Source of the DNA: JAAFIP01 sp043747295
GTDB lineage: Bacteria; Pseudomonadota; Gammaproteobacteria; Burkholderiales; Burkholderiaceae_C
NCBI GenBank assembly: GCA_043747295.1
Contig: JAYTPK010000196.1
Span: 1 to 19,254, forward strand
DNA length: 19,254 nucleotides
Direction of reading: 5' to 3'
This document shows positions 6,386-12,438 of this stretch, in pieces. Position numbers and translations under genes: made by a program. The notes beneath the pieces were generated by a model, which was not told the origin of the DNA, made no database searches, and saw nothing but the letters and a program-made list of their open reading frames with translations. The stretch's first letter is position 1. The number at the start of each line of letters is the position of its first letter.

Positions 6386-7336
6386 ATGGCCAAGCTCAGG
6401 CCAGCAGGCCAAGACAAACCCCGGCTCGTTAAGCCGCCCACGCTACACGGTGTCAGCCCTAGCTTGATGGCCTTGCCCAACGACCTGCGCAACGACTACC
6501 CGCCAACGCTGCTACAGTTTTTGCAGCATTCATCGTACATCCCCGATGGCCAAGACTGGCATACACGCTTAGTCAACGGGCAAGTGCTAGATTTGCAAGG
6601 CCAGAGCGTACCGGTGGATGCGCCCTTTGTACCTGGCCTGCGCATTTACTATTACCGCCACGTGCCTAACGAGCCGAAGGTGCCTTTTAACGAGACCATT
6701 ATTTTTGAAGACGAGCATTTGCTGGTAGCCGACAAGCCGCATTTTTTGCCAGTCTCGCCCACGGGCCGTTATGTGCAAGAAACCTTATTGGTGAGGCTAA
6801 AAAATCGTACGGGTTTAGATGACTTAGTGCCCATTCACCGTATTGACCGCGACACGGCAGGCATTGTGATGTTTAGCAAACAAGTGGCCTCGCGCAATGC
6901 GTATGCCGCCATGTTTCGCGCGCGGCTTGCGCACAAGGTGTATGAGGCTATTGCGCCATTTAACCCTGCGCTGCAGTTCCCCGTCACGCGCCACAGCCGG
7001 CTGCAAACAGCCGCGTCGTTTATGCAAATGCACGAAGTACCTGGCCAGAGCAACAGCAGTACGCAGATCGAGCTGTTAGCTGTGCAAGGCGCGTGGGCGC
7101 GTTACCGTTTGCAACCCATCACCGGCCAGCGCCACCAGTTGCGCGTGCACATGTTGGCGCTGGGTCTGCCGCTGCTGGGCGACGCTATTTACCCGGTATT
7201 GACACCTGAGCCAGTCTTGGACAGCCTAGATTACAGCCAGCCTCTGCAGCTGCTAGCGCAAGCCATAGCTTTTGACGACCCGGTGACTGGACAGCCCAGA
7301 AATTTTAGGAGCGCGTTATGTCTGCATTGGCCCTAA
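6386..7336 (+). CDS. RluA-family pseudouridine synthase
   Basis: Pseudouridine synthase of the RluA family, 316 residues, probably acting on 23S rRNA or tRNA. The catalytic motif is VPIHRIDRDTAG with Asp154. The RNA-binding/structural motif GQRHQLRVHMLALGLPLLGD is near the C-terminus. The N-terminal ~100 residues (LPNDLRNDYPPTLLQFLQHS and the following strand-rich segment) act in place of a classic S4 domain, as in several proteobacterial RluA-like enzymes. It differs clearly from RluC at 1415, so the two are not a recent duplication. Target uridine cannot be assigned from sequence. Ends 71 bases before the preferred start of the lipoprotein gene. Confidence 0.88.
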   Translation: MAKLRPAGQDKPRLVKPPTLHGVSPSLMALPNDLRNDYPPTLLQFLQHSSYIPDGQDWHTRLVNGQVLDLQGQSVPVDAPFVPGLRIYYYRHVPNEPKVPFNETIIFEDEHLLVADKPHFLPVSPTGRYVQETLLVRLKNRTGLDDLVPIHRIDRDTAGIVMFSKQVASRNAYAAMFRARLAHKVYEAIAPFNPALQFPVTRHSRLQTAASFMQMHEVPGQSNSSTQIELLAVQGAWARYRLQPITGQRHQLRVHMLALGLPLLGDAIYPVLTPEPVLDSLDYSQPLQLLAQAIAFDDPVTGQPRNFRSALCLHWP

Positions 7337-7407
7337 CTGGCTTAAATGGTCACATCTGTTTGCAAAACGTTGCAGATATTTCTCAGTGGCTTGGCTACAG
7401 TGGAAAT

Positions 7408-8811
7408 ATGCGACACAAAAAATATGTGCGAGCGTACCCGCCGCTGAGTGATTTTTCTAAACTTGAATCTTCCGCATCGCCTAAGCGCGTGCTTTTGTCA
7501 TTGCGATGGTGGTTACCTTTATTGGCCATACTGCTTTTTGTGATGGTGTCGTGCGGCGGTGGCTCTGGCGGTGCTAGTACGGCCACACCTGCAGACATGA
7601 ACACCGGCTTACCAGCCACACCATCTGCTAATCCTAGCCTTAACACCCCACCTGCTAATTCGCCGCCCAATTCAACGCCTACTGGTGGTACGACCAACAC
7701 CACCACAGCCAGCCCACAGCCCGCAGGCGCATTGGTCGTCACCGAAATCACCACAACCCTCATTAACCCATGGGGCATGGCTTTCTTGCCCGATGGCAGC
7801 GCTTTGGTGACTGAGCGGTTAGGCTCGCTGCGCATCGTCTCGCCGGCAGGCGGTGTGTCGGCGGCCATCAGCGGCGTGCCAGCGGTAGACAATCGCGGGC
7901 AGGGCGGCTTGCTGGACGTAGTTCTAGACCCCGCTTTTGCCACTAACCAACGCATCTATCTCAGCTATGCCAAGCCCAGTGCCAACGCCGCAGAGGGTAA
8001 CCACACAGCAGTAGCGCGCGCAGTGCTTAACATTTCTACGCTGGCACTCAGCCAAGTAACGGTGATTTTTGAACAGCTACCCAAAGCGGTCAGCACAGGC
8101 CATTTCGGTTCGCGCTTGGTCTTTGATAAAAACGGTTATCTGTTTGTGACCTTAGGCGATAGGCAAAACAACGACCAACGCGGCTTTGCGCAAGACTTGA
8201 CGCGCGGTAACGGTAAGGTCATGCGCATCACCACGGATGGTGCAGCAGCACCGGGCAACCCCAGCCTAGGTGCAACTGCGCAGTCCACGATTTGGAGCTA
8301 TGGCCACCGCAACCCACAAGGCGCAGCGCTGCACCCCACCACCGGGCAACTCTGGGTGAACGAGCATGGTGCGCAAGGCGGTGACGAGCTGAACCTGAGC
8401 TTAGCGGGCAAAAACTACGGCTGGCCGCTAGCGAGCTATTCGCAAGAGTACGGCACCACCACACCGGTGGGCACCACCAGCTTGCCGGGTATGACGCTGC
8501 CAGTTAGCTACTGGCTCACGCGCGATGGCAGTGCTTTTACGGGCGGTAATCAGTCGTCCATTGCACCTAGTGGCATGGCGATTTACAGCGGCGCGAAGTT
8601 TCCAGAATTTCAGGGCAATGTGTTTTTAGGTGCACTGGCTGGCCAGGCGCTGTGGCGTGTGGTGTTGGGCGGTGCAGACGGCACCACCGAGGTGTTTCGT
8701 GAGCGGTTGTTAGCCTCGCGCGCTGAGCGCATACGTGACGTGCGTGTGGGGCCGGACGGATGGATTTATTTACTGGCTGACACTGGGAAGTTGCTGCGAG
8801 TTAGCAAATGA
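7408..8811 (+). CDS. PQQ-dependent sugar dehydrogenase (Asd/YliI-like) lipoprotein
   Basis: Soluble-type aldose sugar dehydrogenase using pyrroloquinoline quinone, acting in the periplasm; 467 residues from ATG 7408. The N-terminus is a lipoprotein signal: basic region, hydrophobic LLAILLFVMVSC, and lipobox Cys49. A Pro/Thr/Asn-rich linker (~55-110) follows, then the six-bladed propeller. Family signatures are NPWGMAFLPDGSALVTER, the catalytic His232 in TGHFGSRLVFD, SYGHRNPQG and NEHGAQGGDELN. The open frame extends to 7318 but that part overlaps the previous gene and would bury the signal peptide. ATG 7408 still leaves a long pre-signal region, so a later GTG at 7489 is possible. PQQ binding and reaction follow from the family; the physiological sugar is unknown. 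Confidence 0.88.
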   Translation: MRHKKYVRAYPPLSDFSKLESSASPKRVLLSLRWWLPLLAILLFVMVSCGGGSGGASTATPADMNTGLPATPSANPSLNTPPANSPPNSTPTGGTTNTTTASPQPAGALVVTEITTTLINPWGMAFLPDGSALVTERLGSLRIVSPAGGVSAAISGVPAVDNRGQGGLLDVVLDPAFATNQRIYLSYAKPSANAAEGNHTAVARAVLNISTLALSQVTVIFEQLPKAVSTGHFGSRLVFDKNGYLFVTLGDRQNNDQRGFAQDLTRGNGKVMRITTDGAAAPGNPSLGATAQSTIWSYGHRNPQGAALHPTTGQLWVNEHGAQGGDELNLSLAGKNYGWPLASYSQEYGTTTPVGTTSLPGMTLPVSYWLTRDGSAFTGGNQSSIAPSGMAIYSGAKFPEFQGNVFLGALAGQALWRVVLGGADGTTEVFRERLLASRAERIRDVRVGPDGWIYLLADTGKLLRVSK

Positions 8812-8867
8812 GCATGTGGACTTTGCTTTAGCTCGTTGCCCTTGTTCGTTGTACTAGTACGCGCGCC

Positions 8868-8936
8868 GATGTGGCTTACTCCTATGCCAATCGGACCTGC
8901 GGCCCTTGATTGGTTGTCACAGGGGTAAGCCACATC
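8868..8936. repeat. Long imperfect inverted repeat (hairpin)
   Basis: The arms GATGTGGCTTAC (8868-8879) and GTAAGCCACATC (8925-8936) are perfectly complementary. Pairing continues inward imperfectly to CCAATC (8887-8892) and GATTGG (8908-8913) around a 15-base centre. The folded structure would have about 25 paired positions. No T-run follows. It could be a terminator shared by the convergent genes, an RNA-processing element, or a remnant of a small mobile element. Confidence 0.6.
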
Positions 8937-9120
8937 AGCCCGCTTGTAGGAGGCTGGGATTCATATGCACAGATTGCAGCGCTGATTGAGGTCAGCACAA
9001 ACCTCGCACCGCGTGTTTGCGGAAGTTTTTTCAGCGATATGCCTTGTCGCCCGTCCAAGCTAAACAAGGACACCAAGCATTGCCAAGGGGGAGTTACAAC
9101 CTCAGACCGACAATCATTAA

Positions 9121-9175
9121 GCTACAAAAATAGTAGCTAGTTGAGCAGTAAATACTTGGACTACAAGGCTATTTG
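9121..9175 (+). repeat. Dispersed element, copy C (intergenic, just past rho)
   Basis: It begins GCTACAAAAATAGTAGCTAG and continues TTGAGCAGTAAATACTTGG, ACTACAAGGCTATTT; its right half is identical to copy A. It lies 19 bases beyond the rho stop codon, so it would be part of the rho 3' untranslated region. Confidence 0.85.
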
Positions 9176-9193
9176 ACCAAGAAAACGGGAACT

Positions 9194-10456
9194 TTACCCA
9201 CCCCGACGCATCATGTCAAAGAACTCGGAATTGTTCTTAGTCGCCTTCATGTTCTTGAGCATTAATTCCATCGACTCAATCTCGTCCATATTGAACATAA
9301 ACGAACGCAAAATACGGGTCTTTTGCAAGATCTCTGGCGACAGCAACAGCTCTTCCCGGCGGGTGCCTGACTTGCTCAGTTCAATTGCCGGGAACACGCG
9401 TTTTTCGTACAAGCGGCGTGACAGGTGCAGCTCAGAGTTACCAGTGCCTTTGAACTCTTCAAAAATCACCTCGTCCATGCGGCCGCCGGTGTCTACCAGT
9501 GCGGTGGCAATGATGGTCAGCGAGCCGCCTTCTTCTACGTTGCGCGCTGCGCCAAAAAAGCGCTTGGGGCGTTGCATGGCATTGGTGTCGATGCCGCCCG
9601 AGCCAATTTTGCCGCTGCTGGGCATGACAGCGTTGTAAGCACGCGCCAGTCGTGTGATCGAATCGAGCAAAATCACTACATCCTTTTTCAGCTCAACCAA
9701 GCGTTTTGCGCGCTCAATCACCATCTCGGCCACGTGCACGTGGCGCGCGGCAGGTTCGTCAAAGGTGGAGCTGATGACTTCGGCACGCACGCTGCGCTGC
9801 ATCTCGGTCACTTCCTCAGGGCGCTCGTCCACCAGCAACACCATCATGTGCACGTCCGGGTGGTTAGCGGTAATCGCGTGGGCAATGTGCTGCATCATCA
9901 CCGTCTTGCCACTCTTGGGTGGCGCTACGATCAATGCGCGCTGGCCTTTGCCAATCGGTGCAATCAAGTCAATCACGCGGCCAGTAATGTTTTCTTCGCC
10001 TTTGATGTCACGCTCAAGCTTGAGCTGCTCTTTGGGGAACAGCGGCGTTAAGTTTTCAAACATCACCTTGTGTTTGTTACTGTCAGGTGAGTCGCCGTTG
10101 ACTTTGTCTAGCTTGTTGAGGGCAAAGTAACGCTCGCCGTCTTTAGGGGTGCGCACCTCGCCTTCAATCATGTCGCCGGTGTGCAGATTGAAGCGGCGCA
10201 CTTGGCTGGGGCTAATGTAGATGTCGTCCGTGCTGGCGGTAAAGCTGGTGTCCAAGCTGCGTAAAAAGCCAAAGCCGTCGGGCAAAATTTCTAGTACGCC
10301 ATCGGCCACGATGGTCTCGCCAGCGCGGGCGCGCTTTTTGATGATGGCAAACATCAGCTCTTGTTTGCGCATGCGGCCCGTGTTTTCGATTTCGAGTTCT
10401 TCGGCTTGTTTGAGAACTTCAGATACGTGAAGTGCTTTGAGTTCGTTCAGATGCAT
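9194..10456 (-). CDS. rho: Transcription termination factor Rho
   Basis: Hexameric RNA-dependent ATPase that terminates transcription at C-rich, untranslated RNA. It has 420 residues, normal length for the family. Visible parts are the N-terminal helical domain (MHLNELKALHVSEVLKQAEE), the cold-shock-like RNA-binding domain (GFGFLRS, ~50-120), the P-loop APPKSGKT (178-185), the Walker B strand VVILLDSITRLARAYN, and the Q/R-loop region IGSGGIDTNAM. The C-terminus FDMMRRGG is typical. In many Burkholderiales rho follows trxA directly; here an opposite-strand gene lies between, so rho needs its own promoter (candidate at 10630-10635) with a ~170-base leader. Such a leader could serve Rho autoregulation, as known in enterobacteria, but no attenuator is demonstrated. 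Confidence 0.97.
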   Translation of the reverse strand: MHLNELKALHVSEVLKQAEELEIENTGRMRKQELMFAIIKKRARAGETIVADGVLEILPDGFGFLRSLDTSFTASTDDIYISPSQVRRFNLHTGDMIEGEVRTPKDGERYFALNKLDKVNGDSPDSNKHKVMFENLTPLFPKEQLKLERDIKGEENITGRVIDLIAPIGKGQRALIVAPPKSGKTVMMQHIAHAITANHPDVHMMVLLVDERPEEVTEMQRSVRAEVISSTFDEPAARHVHVAEMVIERAKRLVELKKDVVILLDSITRLARAYNAVMPSSGKIGSGGIDTNAMQRPKRFFGAARNVEEGGSLTIIATALVDTGGRMDEVIFEEFKGTGNSELHLSRRLYEKRVFPAIELSKSGTRREELLLSPEILQKTRILRSFMFNMDEIESMELMLKNMKATKNNSEFFDMMRRGG

Positions 10457-10620
10457 ATAACAGCGTCAGTCAAAGGTAAATTGTGGTGGGTGGGAATGGG
10501 GAGATAACGGGGGGGGAGGTGTCAGGTACTGGGGTGTACACCGCAGGGTAAGCGCCGACTTGCTTAGCGGCCTGGATTATCAGCAAATAACGGTAGAAAG
10601 CATATCACCCGTTTGTGCGA

Positions 10621-10648
10621 TTGCTTTTTATTATAGCCAGCTTATGAT
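10621..10648 (+). promoter_or_regulatory. Candidate promoter for the degenerate kinase gene
   Basis: TTGCTT (10621-10626) and TATGAT (10643-10648) are separated by 16 bases on the plus strand. A second -10-like GATAAT lies at 10662-10667. Start codon GTG 10709 is ~50 bases downstream of the first -10. This candidate overlaps the divergent rho candidate. Motif matching only. Confidence 0.35.
10630..10635 (-). promoter_or_regulatory. Candidate -10 box for rho
   Basis: A perfect TATAAT lies on the minus strand at 10635-10630, preceded by TGGC. No consensus -35 is visible 16-18 bases upstream. Transcription would begin near 10623 and leave a leader of about 165 bases before the rho ATG. It overlaps the plus-strand promoter candidate at 10621-10648, so the two transcripts could interfere with each other. 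Confidence 0.35.
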
Positions 10649-10708
10649 AGCGTAAGTTTGAGATAATATGAACTTTAGTGTTAACTAGATAGGTAGGAGC
10701 ATTCGCAA

Positions 10709-11923
10709 GTGCAAAATTTGGTTCAGTCATTCGCTAACGCGGTCAATCGCTACGATACGCAGCGACGTGGGGGTGCGCCTGATAAAACAGCTGCACCTGC
10801 AGCCAGCGCCCCTGTGGCCTTGCCCGATGCATCCGTGCAGCCAGTGTTGCACCCCGAGATATTGGGCACCATGGGTGAGGAAATTGCCCATAACTTGACC
10901 CAAGCATTAGAAAACATCATGCAGGTGGCGGCCAACCCCAAGGCATTTAGCCAAAACCTGTCGCAGACCCATTATTTGATCGACCGCATGCGCCGCAAAG
11001 CCATGTCAATGCAGCAGATATCGCGCTTGGCGCAAAACCGCGTGCGCCAGTCGCACGAAAAATTGTCTTTGTCTGAAGTCACCCAGAGCGTGCTGGACGA
11101 CCGCAAATCTGAAGATAGCTCTACAGGACTGGTAATTGACACGCGGTTTAAACGTGTTGACATCATTGTTGACCCTGGTTTGTTGATGAGCTTAATTAGC
11201 ACGGCGTTGGACTGGGTCACCGAGTTTGGCACCGTGGTACGCATCTCCACAGCCATGAAAAACTGGCCCCAGCATGGACAGCTGATTTTCAGCTCAGCCC
11301 AAGGCGTGCGCACCCAAGAAGACATTGACCGCAAATCTAACGTGAACCAGTCGATTGCTTGGCATTTGCTGCAGCAAACCGCGCAGGCCATGGGTGTGGG
11401 CCTGGAGATTAACGAGACGATCAACGCACGCGGCCTGACGATTGAGTTTCCACGCACCGTGGTGGCGCTGGAAGGTATGACCATCATGGAGATGGAAACT
11501 GGCCACAGTCTTTTGAGCGAGCAAAGCAGTTTTGGTGCGCTTAGCTCTAACTTTATTGCCGGTCATCAGGTGCTGGTGATTAGCAACGATTACCGCATGT
11601 TTGTGGAAATCCGGGAGATTTGCAAAAACTTGAGCCTGCTGTGTGACCACGCGCCAACAGTGCGCGATGCCGAGCGCCGTTGTGAGCAGCAGGTTCCGCA
11701 CTTGATTGTGTGTGAGGAAGATCTGACTGACGATGTGTTTGAAGCTCTGCTAGACGATTTGCAACGCCATTCCCCAGGGTTCCCAACTATCTTAGTGAGC
11801 GACAAAAGTTTTGGATTCGAAATGTCCAATTGGTCCGGAAACAACAAGTCACGCGTGGCTCGCAACCTGCTCCATGAAGAATTGCCTAGTGCGCTGACGA
11901 TTGAGCTGTCACGCTCGATCTAA
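10709..11923 (+). CDS. Degenerate histidine-kinase/receiver hybrid protein
   Basis: I recognise the architecture but not a named family. It has 404 residues from GTG 10709, with AGGAG at 10695-10699, nine bases upstream. Residues ~45-125 look like a kinase dimerisation helix pair, with MGEEIAHNLTQAL placing His61 at the phospho-acceptor position. Residues ~140-250 resemble a HATPase domain, but the N-box Asn is absent (LLMSLISTALDWVTEFG) and the ADP-binding DxGxG is replaced by IFSSAQGV, so ATP binding is doubtful. Residues ~286-404 resemble a receiver: ND (293-294) stands for the acidic pair, and HLIVCEED puts Glu336 where the phospho-acceptor Asp should be. No membrane segment. It may be a non-catalytic signalling scaffold. 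It lies opposite and between rho and trxA, ending nine bases from trxA. Confidence 0.65.
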   Translation: MQNLVQSFANAVNRYDTQRRGGAPDKTAAPAASAPVALPDASVQPVLHPEILGTMGEEIAHNLTQALENIMQVAANPKAFSQNLSQTHYLIDRMRRKAMSMQQISRLAQNRVRQSHEKLSLSEVTQSVLDDRKSEDSSTGLVIDTRFKRVDIIVDPGLLMSLISTALDWVTEFGTVVRISTAMKNWPQHGQLIFSSAQGVRTQEDIDRKSNVNQSIAWHLLQQTAQAMGVGLEINETINARGLTIEFPRTVVALEGMTIMEMETGHSLLSEQSSFGALSSNFIAGHQVLVISNDYRMFVEIREICKNLSLLCDHAPTVRDAERRCEQQVPHLIVCEEDLTDDVFEALLDDLQRHSPGFPTILVSDKSFGFEMSNWSGNNKSRVARNLLHEELPSALTIELSRSI

Positions 11924-11932
11924 GCGTGCGGT

Positions 11933-12268
11933 TTAAACCAACTGCTCGTCAATAAAAGCAGTTAGCTGTGACTTGCTGAGAGCGCCCACTTTGGTAGCGG
12001 CCAGTTGACCGCCTTTAAAAATCATCAGCGTTGGGATACCGCGAATGCCAAATTTACCGGGGATGTCGCGGTTCTCATCCACGTTCATTTTGGTCACTTG
12101 CAGCTTGCCTGCGTAAGCACCAGCCACTTCGTCCAAAATGGGGGCAATGGCCTTGCATGGGCCGCACCACTCAGCCCAGTAGTCCACCAGCACGGCGGGC
12201 TGCTTTGACTGCAGCACTTCGGCTTCAAAGGTGGCATCGGTAATGTGTTTAATGAGATCGCTGGCCAT
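11933..12268 (-). CDS. trxA: Thioredoxin 1
   Basis: Cytoplasmic dithiol-disulfide oxidoreductase that reduces ribonucleotide reductase and other proteins using electrons from thioredoxin reductase. It has 111 residues, normal length. The active site is WAEWCGPCK with Cys35 and Cys38, and the cis-proline motif GIRGIPTLMIF is present. A GGAG ribosome-binding site precedes the ATG by about seven bases. In many relatives trxA leads into rho; here its stop converges with the opposite-strand kinase-like gene nine bases away, with no visible terminator between them. Confidence 0.97.
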   Translation of the reverse strand: MASDLIKHITDATFEAEVLQSKQPAVLVDYWAEWCGPCKAIAPILDEVAGAYAGKLQVTKMNVDENRDIPGKFGIRGIPTLMIFKGGQLAATKVGALSKSQLTAFIDEQLV

Positions 12269-12438
12269 AAGGTACTCCGTGTTGTTTGGACTGGTGAATA
12301 GGCTTGGTAAATATGAGTCGCTACAAAATCTGGATTCTTACCCAGATGCAGATACAGTGTGGGCATTGTGACAGAAAGCAAGATGCGCGTTGCCCTCACA
12401 ACCCTGTAAAACTCTCTTTTACTTCCTTGTAAAACGCT

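Larger units (their letters stand above)
8812..9193. other. Non-coding interval between the dehydrogenase and rho
   Basis: This 382-base interval separates two convergent genes. Small open frames on both strands (for example plus 8910-9140, minus 9076-8882) resemble nothing I know and have no clear ribosome-binding sites. The interval contains a long hairpin (8868-8936) and dispersed-repeat copy C (9121-9175). One or both may act in 3'-end formation. Confidence 0.5.

Noticed and set aside
7318..7407. Earlier start for the sugar dehydrogenase
   Set aside because: It overlaps the end of the pseudouridine synthase gene and would put about 80 residues before the lipobox Cys, inconsistent with a lipoprotein signal.
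8868..8936. Hairpin as an integron attC site
   Set aside because: I see no paired RYYYAAC/GTTRRRY core sites and no integron integrase or cassette array.
8882..9140. Short open frames on both strands between the dehydrogenase and rho
   Set aside because: They lack ribosome-binding sites and recognisable products, and they cover part of the long hairpin.
9425..10130. Long plus-strand open frames opposite rho
   Set aside because: They are shadows of the strongly conserved rho gene; their products are His- and Ala-rich without domain features.
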